Below are positions 26,915 through 34,183 of a stretch of DNA of 64,000 nucleotides, piece by piece. Source of the DNA: Corynebacterium frankenforstense (lineage in GTDB: Bacteria > Actinomycetota > Actinomycetes > Mycobacteriales > Mycobacteriaceae). The position numbers were made by a program, and so were the translations under genes. Every line of letters begins with the position of its first letter. Positions within the stretch are counted from its first letter, which is position 1. The DNA lies in contig NZ_JASODI010000004.1 in assembly GCF_030211955.1 (NCBI RefSeq), positions 90,562 through 154,561 of the forward strand, given 5' to 3'. Below the pieces are notes generated by a model. It worked only from the letters and a program-made list of their open reading frames with translations. It ran no database searches and had not been told where the DNA came from.

Positions 26915-26929
26915 AGACCTCAGAGGTCT
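26915..26929. promoter_or_regulatory. Perfect 7-1-7 palindrome, putative GntR operator
   Basis: AGACCTC-A-GAGGTCT lies 17 bp before the start of the kinase gene, in the leader or promoter. A variant stands before the regulator gene itself. Confidence 0.65.
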
Positions 26930-26946
26930 AACGACAAAGGAGTGAC

Positions 26947-28377
26947 ATGCCCCGGAAGACACTCGCGGAGCTCATCGAGGGCTACCCCGCGAACGCACCG
27001 ATCCCGGCCGCCGACGTCCGCGCCGCCGCGGCCGCCAACCCCGACGAGCCCGTCTTCGTCGTGCTCGACGATGACCCGACGGGCACCCAGTCCGTCGCGG
27101 ACCTGCCCGTGCTGACCCGCTGGGAGCGCGAGGACCTGGACTGGGCCTTCGCCCAGGACGCCCCGGCCGTCTACGTGATGACCAACTCCCGGTCGCTGGC
27201 CCCGGAGGACGCCCGGGCCGTCAACGTCGACGTCGCGCGCGCCGCGCTGGCCGCGGCCGCCGACCGTGGCATCCGCGTCGCCTTCGTCTCCCGCAGCGAC
27301 TCGACGCTGCGCGGGCACTTCCCGCTGGAACCGGACACCCTCGCCGACATCGCCGCCGAGCACGGCGAGCAGGTCGACGGCGTCGTGCTCGTCCCGGCCT
27401 TCGGCGACGCCGGACGCGTCACCGTCGGCGGCGTCCACTTCGCCGGCGACGCGGAGGGCTACGTCCCTGTCGCGGAGACCGAGTTCGCCCGGGACGAGAC
27501 CTTCGGCTACACACGCAGCGACCTTGCCGGTTGGGTCAAGGAGAAGACCGGCAAGGCCGTGCCCGCCGACGACGTGCTCGAGATCCGGCTCGACACCGTC
27601 CGCGCCGGCGCCGACGCGGTCGCCGCGGCGCTCGCCGACGTGCGTGGCCGCCGCCCCGTCGCCGTCGACATCGTCACGGAGGACGACCTGCGCCACCTGT
27701 CCCTGGGGCTCATCGCGGCGGAGCGCGCAGGCCGGCGGTTCATCTACCGCGTCGGCCCGCCGTTCCTGCGTGCACGCATCGGCCAGGACGTCCCCGCCCC
27801 GCTCGACCCCGCTGCCGTGGCCGCGGCTCGGCGTTCCGACGGCGCGGTCGGTGGCCTCATTGTCGTCGGCTCCCACGTCCCGACGACGACCCGCCAGCTC
27901 GCCCGTCTCCTCGAGGCCGACTCCGCGACCGTCGTCGAGCTCGACGTGACCGAAGCCCTCGGCGAGGGCGGGGCGGCGTATCTGGCCGGGCTCGTCGGCC
28001 GCGTCGTCGCCGGGTTGGGGTGCGGCAATGTCGTGCTGCACACCTCCCGCCGACTGGTCACCGGCAAGGACGCCCAGGATTCGCTGGCGGTCGCCCGCCG
28101 CGTGTCCGATGCCGTGGTGGAGGTGGTCAACTCCACGGTCCACCGCGTCTCGCCCCGGTTCGTCATCGCCAAGGGCGGGATCACCTCCTCCGACGTCGCG
28201 TCCCGCGGCCTGGAGATGACCCGTGCGCAGGTAGTCGGCCCCATGCAGCCGGGGATCATCTCGATGTGGCGCCCCGTCGACGGCCCCGCCGCCGGAGTGC
28301 CCTACGTCGTCTTCGCCGGCAACGTCGGCACCGACGACTCCCTGGCCGAGGTCACCGCCACCCTCTCAGGCAACTGA
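26947..28377 (+). CDS. Four-carbon acid sugar kinase family protein (OtnK/DtnK, DUF1537)
   Basis: A 476-residue two-domain kinase. The N-terminal domain has VVLDDDPTGTQSVADLPVLT and FVSRSDSTLRGHFPLE, which bind the sugar acid; the C-terminal nucleotide-binding domain has GSHVPTTTRQLARL, FVIAKGGITSSDVASRGL and PYVVFAGNVGTDDSL. The family phosphorylates 3-oxo-tetronate or related acids (erythronate, threonate, denbinobin-type aldonates) at C4. AAAGGAG precedes the ATG. It begins an operon with a dehydrogenase and a GntP permease under a GntR regulator. Exact substrate cannot be decided from sequence. Confidence 0.87.
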   Translation: MPRKTLAELIEGYPANAPIPAADVRAAAAANPDEPVFVVLDDDPTGTQSVADLPVLTRWEREDLDWAFAQDAPAVYVMTNSRSLAPEDARAVNVDVARAALAAAADRGIRVAFVSRSDSTLRGHFPLEPDTLADIAAEHGEQVDGVVLVPAFGDAGRVTVGGVHFAGDAEGYVPVAETEFARDETFGYTRSDLAGWVKEKTGKAVPADDVLEIRLDTVRAGADAVAAALADVRGRRPVAVDIVTEDDLRHLSLGLIAAERAGRRFIYRVGPPFLRARIGQDVPAPLDPAAVAAARRSDGAVGGLIVVGSHVPTTTRQLARLLEADSATVVELDVTEALGEGGAAYLAGLVGRVVAGLGCGNVVLHTSRRLVTGKDAQDSLAVARRVSDAVVEVVNSTVHRVSPRFVIAKGGITSSDVASRGLEMTRAQVVGPMQPGIISMWRPVDGPAAGVPYVVFAGNVGTDDSLAEVTATLSGN

Positions 28378-28414
28378 ACACCCCGTCATCCAACCGCGAT
28401 CTAAGGAGAACCCC

Positions 28415-29338
28415 ATGACCAATGTGACCGTCACCGTCGTCGGCCTCGGCGCGATGGGCCTGCCCATGGCCACCAACCTCGCACGCACCTTCCATGTGCG
28501 GGGCGTCGACGTCCAGGAGGCGCGCCTCGAACTCGGCCGCGAGGCCGGCCTCGAGGTCCACACCGACGCCCCCGAGGCCGCGCGGGGCGCGGACGTCGTC
28601 CTGCTGGCCGTCCGCAACCAACATCAGCTCGAGGCCGCGCTCTTCGGGGAGAAGGGCGTCGCCGACGAGCTGGCCGCGGGCGCGACCGTGATCCTGACCT
28701 CGACCGTGGGCATCGACGCGATCGCCGCGGTCCGGCCCGGCCTGGCCGAGCGCGGCATCCACCTGGTCGACGCCCCGGTGTCCGGTGGGCCCGCCCGCGC
28801 CGGCGAGGGCGACCTCCTGGTCACCGTCGGCGCGGACGACGCCGCCTGGGAGGCCGGACACCCGGTCCTCGACGAGATGGCCTCCACCCTCTACCGCGTC
28901 GGCGACGAGGCCGGTAAGGGCCAGGCCATGAAGACCGTCAACCAGCTGCTCTGCGGGATTCACATCGCCGCCGCAGGCGAGGCCATGGCGTTGGCCGGGA
29001 AGATGGGCCTGAACCAGAACGAGGCCCTCGAGGCCCTGATGTCGGGTGCCGCCTCGTCCTTCATGCTCGGCGACCGCGGCCCGCGGATGCTGCAGGCCTA
29101 CGACGAGACTCCGGCGGAGGTCAAGAGCCGCCTGGACATCTTCGTCAAGGACATGGGCATCGTCGTCAACGCCGCCCGCCGCGCCGGGATCGGCGTACCG
29201 CTGGCCGCGGCGGCGGAGCAGACCTACCTTCACGGGCTGACCCTCGGGCTGGGGGCCGCGGACGACTCCTCGGTCATCCGGACCGTCACCCCTGAGGATC
29301 CCGCCGGGGAGGGGAACTCCGAGAGGAGCGACGGATGA
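28415..29338 (+). CDS. NAD-dependent 3-hydroxyisobutyrate dehydrogenase-like enzyme, probable L-threonate dehydrogenase
   Basis: A 307-residue beta-hydroxyacid dehydrogenase with Rossmann motif VVGLGAMGLPMATNLA, the substrate segment DAPVSGGPARAGEGDL, the catalytic Lys in GKGQAMKTVNQLL and the C-terminal helix DIFVKDMGIVVNAA. Members encoded beside OtnK-type kinases (LtnD) oxidise L-threonate to 2-oxo-tetronate. AAGGAG lies upstream. The stop overlaps the permease start (ATGA). An alternative is tartronate semialdehyde reductase; the neighbouring kinase favours threonate. Confidence 0.83.
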   Translation: MTNVTVTVVGLGAMGLPMATNLARTFHVRGVDVQEARLELGREAGLEVHTDAPEAARGADVVLLAVRNQHQLEAALFGEKGVADELAAGATVILTSTVGIDAIAAVRPGLAERGIHLVDAPVSGGPARAGEGDLLVTVGADDAAWEAGHPVLDEMASTLYRVGDEAGKGQAMKTVNQLLCGIHIAAAGEAMALAGKMGLNQNEALEALMSGAASSFMLGDRGPRMLQAYDETPAEVKSRLDIFVKDMGIVVNAARRAGIGVPLAAAAEQTYLHGLTLGLGAADDSSVIRTVTPEDPAGEGNSERSDG

Positions 29339-30669
29339 CCGGCGGGGCGCTCCTCGGGCTGGGGCTGGCGGCCGTCGCGCTGCTGCTCGTCCTGGTCATC
29401 TGGGTGAAGATGCCCGCCTTCGTGGCGCTGATCGTCGTCGCCCTCGCCACCGCGGTCGCCTCCGGCGTGCCCCTGACCGAGTCCGTGGGGGTGGTCACCG
29501 GAGGAATCGGCGACACGCTCGGTTCGGTGATCGTGGTCGTCGGCCTCGGCGCGATGCTCGGTCGGCTCATTGAGGTGTCCGGCGGCGCCGACGCACTGGC
29601 GCTCTACTTCACGGTGCGCTTCGGCAAGGCCCGGGTGGTCGCCGCCGTCACCGCGGCCGCGTTCATCCTCGGCATCCCGGTGTTCTTCGACGTCGGGTTC
29701 ATCATCCTCGCGCCCATCGTCTTCGGCTTCGCGCGCACGGCCGGATACCACCCCCTCAAGATCGGTCTGCCGGTGGCCGCGACGATGCTCACCGTGCACG
29801 TGGTGCTACCCCCGCACCCGGGGCCTGTCGCCACCGCGGAGATTCTCGGCGCCGAGCTCGGCACCGTGCTCGCGGTCGGCCTGCCGCTGTCCGTCATCGC
29901 GGTCGTCGGCGGGTACTTCTGCTCGAAGCTTGTGCCGGTGGGGAGGTTCGACCTGCTCGACTCGCCGGCCACCGAGACCCCGCCCCCGGTGGAGAACCCG
30001 CCCAGCGCGTGGACGGTCATCGGCCTGATCCTCCTGCCGATCGTCCAGATCCTGGTCGGCACCGCCGGTGTCCTGGCCACCGACGAGGGGACCACCGCCC
30101 ATTCGCTGGTCAGCTTCGTCGGCTCCGCGCCGGTGGCGCTGCTGACGGCGGTGCTCGTCGCGTGGGCGGTGATCGGGCACCAGCGCGGGTGGAGCCTGGA
30201 CAGGGGCTCGAGCGTGCTCGACTCCTCGCTGCCGGCGGTCGCCGTGATCATCTTCGTCACGGGAGGCGGCGGCGGCTTCGCGGCCGTGCTCACGGAGTCC
30301 GGCATCGGCCAGGTGCTCTCGGATCTTCTGGTGGCCACCGCGATGCCGCTGATCCTGATGGCCTACCTGCTCTCCCTGGCGTTGCGCGCGGCGCAGGGTT
30401 CGGCGACGGTCGCGATGCTGACCACCGCGGGTCTGCTGGTCACCCCGATCGCAGGCGCGGGGCTGGACCCGCTGCACACCGCCCTGATTGCCATCGCCAT
30501 CGGGTTCGGCGCGTTGGGCGTCTCGCACATCAACGACTCCGGGTTCTGGATCGTCACCCGCTACCTCGGATTGAGCGTCAAGCAGGGTCTGCAGAGCTGG
30601 ACCCTGCTGTCCACGGCTTTCTCCCTGATCGGATTCATTGCCACCGCCGGCGTCTACGTGCTGGTCTGA
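29335..30669 (+). CDS. GntP-family gluconate/sugar-acid:H+ symporter
   Basis: A 444-residue membrane protein with about 12-14 hydrophobic helices and GntP-family segments such as VVVGLGAMLGRLIEVSGGAD, GIPVFFDVGFIILAPIVF, LPPHPGPVATAEILGAE and FGALGVSHINDSGFWIVTRY. It would import an aldonate or four-carbon sugar acid with protons for the kinase and dehydrogenase encoded just upstream. The ATG overlaps the previous stop. A strong hairpin follows. Confidence 0.9.
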   Translation: MTGGALLGLGLAAVALLLVLVIWVKMPAFVALIVVALATAVASGVPLTESVGVVTGGIGDTLGSVIVVVGLGAMLGRLIEVSGGADALALYFTVRFGKARVVAAVTAAAFILGIPVFFDVGFIILAPIVFGFARTAGYHPLKIGLPVAATMLTVHVVLPPHPGPVATAEILGAELGTVLAVGLPLSVIAVVGGYFCSKLVPVGRFDLLDSPATETPPPVENPPSAWTVIGLILLPIVQILVGTAGVLATDEGTTAHSLVSFVGSAPVALLTAVLVAWAVIGHQRGWSLDRGSSVLDSSLPAVAVIIFVTGGGGGFAAVLTESGIGQVLSDLLVATAMPLILMAYLLSLALRAAQGSATVAMLTTAGLLVTPIAGAGLDPLHTALIAIAIGFGALGVSHINDSGFWIVTRYLGLSVKQGLQSWTLLSTAFSLIGFIATAGVYVLV

Positions 30670-30686
30670 CGCCCCCGTACGCGCAA

Positions 30687-30714
30687 GCCCCGCCGACCGC
30701 AAGGTCGGCGGGGC
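30687..30714. terminator. Hairpin between the convergent gntP-like and DJ-1-like genes
   Basis: GCCCCGCCGACC and GGTCGGCGGGGC form a perfect 12-bp stem with loop GCAA, 18 bp after the permease stop and 16 bp from the end of the convergent gene. It can act for both; no long T tract is seen. Confidence 0.75.
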
Positions 30715-30729
30715 CGTCGTCAATCTCTC

Positions 30730-31263
30730 TTAGTGGATGCCCTCGGCGAACTCCTCGACGATCTTGGCGTTGAACGCCGGCAGGTCGTCCGGGGTGCGGG
30801 AGGTGACCAGGCCCTGGTCGCACTCGCACTCGGAGTCGACCCAGGTCGCGCCCGCGTTGGTCAGGTCGGTCTTGAGCGACTTGAACGAGGTCACGGTGCG
30901 GCCGCGCAGGGCGTCGGCGTCGGCCAGGATCCAGGGGCCGTGGCAGATCGCGCCGATCGGCTTGCCGGCCTCGGCGATGCCGCGCACCAGGGCGACGGCG
31001 TTCTCGTCGGTGCGGATGATGTCGGCGTTGTTGGTGCCGCCGGGCAGGATCAGCGCGTCGAAGTCCTCGGCCTTCGCGTCCGCGGTGGTCAGGTCGACGG
31101 TGACCTCGGCGCCCTTCTTGCCGGTGATGGTGCCCGACTCGGTGGAGACGACCTTGACCTCGGCGCCCTCGGACTTGACGGCCTCGACCGGGCTGGTCAG
31201 CTCGGAGTCCTCGAAGTCGTTGGTGGCGACGACGGCGACCTTGACGTTGTCCAACTGGCCCAT
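30730..31263 (-). CDS. DJ-1/PfpI-family protein
   Basis: A 177-residue type 1 glutamine-amidotransferase-like protein. Key features are VKVAVVATNDFEDSEL with the conserved Glu, LILPGGTNNADII and the nucleophile elbow GAICHGPWIL with its Cys-His pair. Relatives are glyoxalase/deglycase or general stress proteins (YhbO, PfpI), acting in the cytoplasm against carbonyl stress. ATG at 31263 is chosen because AGGAGGAAG precedes it; an upstream in-frame extension looks noncoding. Confidence 0.88.
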   Translation of the reverse strand: MGQLDNVKVAVVATNDFEDSELTSPVEAVKSEGAEVKVVSTESGTITGKKGAEVTVDLTTADAKAEDFDALILPGGTNNADIIRTDENAVALVRGIAEAGKPIGAICHGPWILADADALRGRTVTSFKSLKTDLTNAGATWVDSECECDQGLVTSRTPDDLPAFNAKIVEEFAEGIH

Positions 31264-31406
31264 GACTCTTCCTCCTGATTGATCGGTAACGTTTACGGCA
31301 CCGAGGGTAACCATCGGCGCGCACTATTCAAGGTTTCCTGCGCAGCGGTGGTCCCGGTGCCTGTTTCGGTCATATCTGTGTCGTCTTCTTGTCAGGGGAG
31401 TCCCGC

Positions 31407-31976
31407 ATGTCCGCACCCGTGCTCTTCGTCGCCGCCGACCGTGGCGAGGCTGCCGGCCTCCCGCCCGAGGCGGAACTGCTGGTCACGGGCGTGGGACTCG
31501 TGCGCGCGGCCGCCGCGGTGGCGCGTCGGCTGGCGCAGCGTGAGTACTCGCGGGTGGTCAACATCGGCACCGCAGGCGCGCTCCACGACGGCCTGGGCGG
31601 CGTCTACGAGGTTGAGACCGTCACCCAGCACGACTTCGACGTCGCCGCGATCGAGCGCGTCATCGGCGCGCCGTTCCCGGTCGAGCTTTCTCTGCCGCTC
31701 GTCGGTGCGGGCGCGCTGCCGACGGCGCGCCTGGCCAGCGGCGACGCCTTCATCTCCGACGCCGCCGTCCGCGTCCGCCTCGCTGCCTCGGCCGACCTCG
31801 CCGAGATGGAGGGCTACGCCGTCGCGTGGGCCGCCCGCGAGGCCGGTGTCCCCGTCACCCTGCTCAAGCAGGTCAGTGACAACGCCGACGACGAGTCCGA
31901 GGCGCGCTGGCTCGGCGCCCTCCCGCGTGCGGCCGTCGAGCTTGCTGACGCCGCGCGCGCCCTCGGCTTCGTGTGA
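31407..31976 (+). CDS. Nucleosidase, purine phosphorylase/MTA-SAH nucleosidase superfamily
   Basis: A 189-residue protein shorter than the usual 230. It retains LLVTGVGLVRAAAAVARRL, RVVNIGTAGALHDGL, SGDAFISD, the DLAEMEGYAVAWAA segment with the substrate-binding Met-Glu pair, and LKQVSDNADDES with the catalytic Asp. These mark nucleoside hydrolases acting on 5'-methylthioadenosine or S-adenosylhomocysteine; the exact nucleoside is not decided. AGGGGAG precedes the ATG at 31407. Confidence 0.8.
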   Translation: MSAPVLFVAADRGEAAGLPPEAELLVTGVGLVRAAAAVARRLAQREYSRVVNIGTAGALHDGLGGVYEVETVTQHDFDVAAIERVIGAPFPVELSLPLVGAGALPTARLASGDAFISDAAVRVRLAASADLAEMEGYAVAWAAREAGVPVTLLKQVSDNADDESEARWLGALPRAAVELADAARALGFV

Positions 31977-32016
31977 CGGTGCGGGGGTGTTGCTTTGGCG
32001 GCGTTCCTTGATGCTG

Positions 32017-32038
32017 TTGTATGACGATTGTATGACGA
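32017..32038 (+). repeat. Tandem 11-bp duplication
   Basis: TTGTATGACGA occurs twice in direct succession (32017-32027 and 32028-32038), after the nucleosidase gene. Confidence 0.85.
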
Positions 32039-32161
32039 TGCTCGTGGGTGGCTTTGATGATGGGCAATGCCCGCGATGGTGGTTGTCCTGGTTTGGTTGT
32101 TGCTGGTTAGGTCGGGTTTTGTTCGGGGGCTTTTCTGGGGGGTCGGGCCGGCCCGGGGGTG

Positions 32162-32178
32162 TGCAGTGATGTACTGCA
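32162..32178. repeat. Interrupted palindrome, copy 1
   Basis: TGCAGT-GATGT-ACTGCA: perfect 6-bp arms around a 5-bp spacer. Confidence 0.85.
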
Positions 32179-32218
32179 GCCTCATCCTGTCTCGCCGATG
32201 CTGGTTTCTGTACGGCGG

Positions 32219-32235
32219 TCCAGTGACTCACTGCA
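32219..32235. repeat. Interrupted palindrome, copy 2
   Basis: TCCAGT-GACTC-ACTGCA: one arm position changed from copy 1; the spacer again begins GA. Confidence 0.8.
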
Positions 32236-32286
32236 GGGTCGTCGGGGTCAGTTGGGGGAGAGGCTGGGTGCGTTGAATGGGGATCG

Positions 32287-32303
32287 TGCAGTGATCCACT
32301 GCA
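32287..32303. repeat. Interrupted palindrome, copy 3
   Basis: TGCAGT-GATCC-ACTGCA: perfect arms; CCTGTCG follows about 5 nt later. Confidence 0.85.
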
Positions 32304-32333
32304 AGACCCTGTCGAGGGGTTTGGGCGTGCTGG

Positions 32334-32350
32334 TGCAGTGACTTACTGCG
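32334..32350. repeat. Interrupted palindrome, copy 4
   Basis: TGCAGT-GACTT-ACTGCG: last arm base changed; GCTGTCG follows shortly after, as after copy 3. Confidence 0.8.
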
Positions 32351-32452
32351 AGGGCTGTCGGAGAATGACAAGTCTTCGAACCATGGCTCCGGCCGGGTCT
32401 CCGGCTGCCGGCCTTGCGATCGCGATGCACTCCGGGTGGTGCGCGTCTTGCG

Positions 32453-32572
32453 ATGACGGTCTCGGAGCATCGTCAGCAGGCTGAGGAGCGGGCGAGGGTG
32501 CGTGGTGAGGCGAATCGGGCGGCCTATGACGAGGAGATCGGTTACGACCCGGCCGCACCCGTGCCCTTCTGA
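32453..32572 (+). pseudogene. Possible 3' remnant of an HNH-endonuclease-like gene
   Basis: A 39-codon frame reads MTVSEHRQQAEERARVRG then EANRAAYDEEIGYDPAAPVPF and stops. The charged helix followed by a Pro-rich PF terminus looks like the end of DUF222/HNH endonucleases that are frequent in actinobacteria. Upstream codons in frame do not look like coding sequence and no HNH motif is present, so only a 3' end would be left. This is a weak call based on composition. Confidence 0.3.
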
Positions 32573-32607
32573 GCCCGACAACCCCAACCCCCGCAAACCA
32601 CAAAAAT

Positions 32608-32634
32608 GACGCCCACGCGCGGGGCGTGGGCGTC
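32608..32634 (-). terminator. Rho-independent terminator of the AI-2E-family permease gene
   Basis: GACGCCCACGC and GCGTGGGCGTC form an 11-bp stem with a 5-nt loop. Read on the minus strand the stem is followed by ATTTTTG, a proper U tract, 35 bp after the permease stop. Confidence 0.85.
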
Positions 32635-32668
32635 GGAAAGCAAGGAGAGGAGGTGAAGGAGAGTGGAC

Positions 32669-34081
32669 TCAGTCCTCCGGCTTGCCGACCGCGACGGCGG
32701 AGCCGCTCGGCTTCTTGAAGGGCGTGATGTCACGCAGGTGCTCGCGCACCTTGGTGAAGCCCTCCGAGGCGGTGAGCGTCTCGCCGCGGGCGGTCGCGAT
32801 CTGGATGTCGTCGATCGTGATCTCGCCGGCACGCAGCGCCACCATCTCCGAGTGGTAGCGGAACCAGACGGCAACCACGGCCGCGACCGGCACCGCGAGG
32901 AAGGCACCCATGATGCCGAAGAGCGTGGAACCGACCGTGACCGAGAGCAGTACGATCGCGGCGTGCAGGTTCATCGCCTTCGACTGGATGATCGGCGAGA
33001 GCACGTTGCCCTCGATCTGCTGGACCAGGACGATGAGCGCGAGCACGAGCAGCGCGTTGGTCAGGCCGTTGGTCACCAGTGCGATGACGACGGCCAGGGC
33101 GCCGGCGGTGAACGCACCGATGATCGGGATGAAGCCCGCGAAGAACGTGATCACGGCCAGCGCGAGCGCCAGCGGCACCTGCAGCACGACCAGGCCCAGG
33201 CCGATGAAGACCGCGTCGACCGCGGAGACCAGCGCCTGCGCGCGGATGAAGCCCGCCAGCGTGTTCCAGGACCGCGAGAGTACCTCGGTCAGGTGCCAGC
33301 CCGCGTTGCCGCCGGTGTACTGGCGCATCCAGGGCAGGAAGCGTGGGCCGTCCTTGAGGAAGAAGAACGTCATGACGACCATGACCAGCAGCGTCACCGC
33401 CGCCGAGGTCGCCCCCGACAGGCCGGCGAAGACACCGGTCGCGATCTGCGAGGCACGCTCCTGCAGGAAGCCCATGACGTCGTTGAGAAGGTTCTCGAAC
33501 TCGCCGAGCTCCAGGTTGAGCGGCGGGCCCTGCACCCAGTCCAGCAGCTTCTGGCCGCCGCCCTGCGCCTGCTCCACGAGCTGGGGGATCTGCTTGCGGA
33601 TCGACGGCGCGATCATCGCGCCGACGCCGAAGATGACCGCGACCGCGCCGAGCAGCGTGATCACCACGGCGAGCGCCGCCGGGACCTTGTGCTCGCGCAG
33701 CCACTTGACCGGCGGCCACAGCACGGTGCAGACGATGAGTGCGAGCAGCACCGGCAGCAGGCCGGTCCAGACCATGCCGAGACCCTGCCAGAGGATCCAG
33801 CCGGCGGCGACCATGATGATGAAGCGCAGCGCCCACCCGGCGGCCCAGCGGCCGTCGCGGCCGATGATGACACCGCGGTCGGTCACGCCCTCGTCACGCT
33901 CGACCGCGCCGGGGAAGGTGCCCTCCACGTGCGCGTGGACCGTGGCGGGGAAGTCCTCCGTCATGCGGCGCTGGGCGTCCTTCTTCGGCGGGGTCGGCGG
34001 ATCGACCTGCTCGGAGCGTTCGATCTGCTCCTCGGTGCGCGAGCCCGCGGGCTGCTCACCGGAGTTCTCGGAGTTCGTCAT
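32669..34081 (-). CDS. AI-2E family transporter (PerM-like permease)
   Basis: About 470 residues. An acidic, Pro/Glu-rich cytoplasmic N terminus of some 80 residues precedes eight hydrophobic helices, with the family's long soluble loop (QIPQLVEQAQGGGQKLLDWV) after the third or fourth helix and FFAGFIPIIGAFTAGALAV and VQQIEGNVLSPIIQSKAMNL later. Family members export small signals or act as Na+/H+ antiporters; the substrate is unknown. ATG at 34081 has a TACGCT -10 box 6 nt upstream and no ribosome binding site, so it is probably leaderless. Confidence 0.85.
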   Translation of the reverse strand: MTNSENSGEQPAGSRTEEQIERSEQVDPPTPPKKDAQRRMTEDFPATVHAHVEGTFPGAVERDEGVTDRGVIIGRDGRWAAGWALRFIIMVAAGWILWQGLGMVWTGLLPVLLALIVCTVLWPPVKWLREHKVPAALAVVITLLGAVAVIFGVGAMIAPSIRKQIPQLVEQAQGGGQKLLDWVQGPPLNLELGEFENLLNDVMGFLQERASQIATGVFAGLSGATSAAVTLLVMVVMTFFFLKDGPRFLPWMRQYTGGNAGWHLTEVLSRSWNTLAGFIRAQALVSAVDAVFIGLGLVVLQVPLALALAVITFFAGFIPIIGAFTAGALAVVIALVTNGLTNALLVLALIVLVQQIEGNVLSPIIQSKAMNLHAAIVLLSVTVGSTLFGIMGAFLAVPVAAVVAVWFRYHSEMVALRAGEITIDDIQIATARGETLTASEGFTKVREHLRDITPFKKPSGSAVAVGKPED

Positions 34082-34183
34082 ACGGCGAGCGTATCCGAGC
34101 AAGCCGCCGAGGGACACCCGGACGGCCACCGCGGACCGGGCTCGCCGGGTCCGCCCGGCCCGCCGGGGAGACAGCCCGGGAGA

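Larger units (their letters stand above)
31977..32668. other. 690-bp region without a convincing intact gene, with repeats
   Basis: No frame here has a good start, codon pattern and recognisable product. The base composition is G/T rich on the plus strand between 31990 and 32160. The stretch carries an 11-bp tandem repeat, four interrupted palindromes, a possible 3' gene remnant (32453-32572) and the terminator of the permease gene that reads toward it. Confidence 0.6.

Noticed and set aside
31977-32600. Several 60-120 codon frames on both strands in the gene-free stretch
   Set aside because: None has a ribosome binding site or leaderless box, a plausible codon pattern and a recognisable product.
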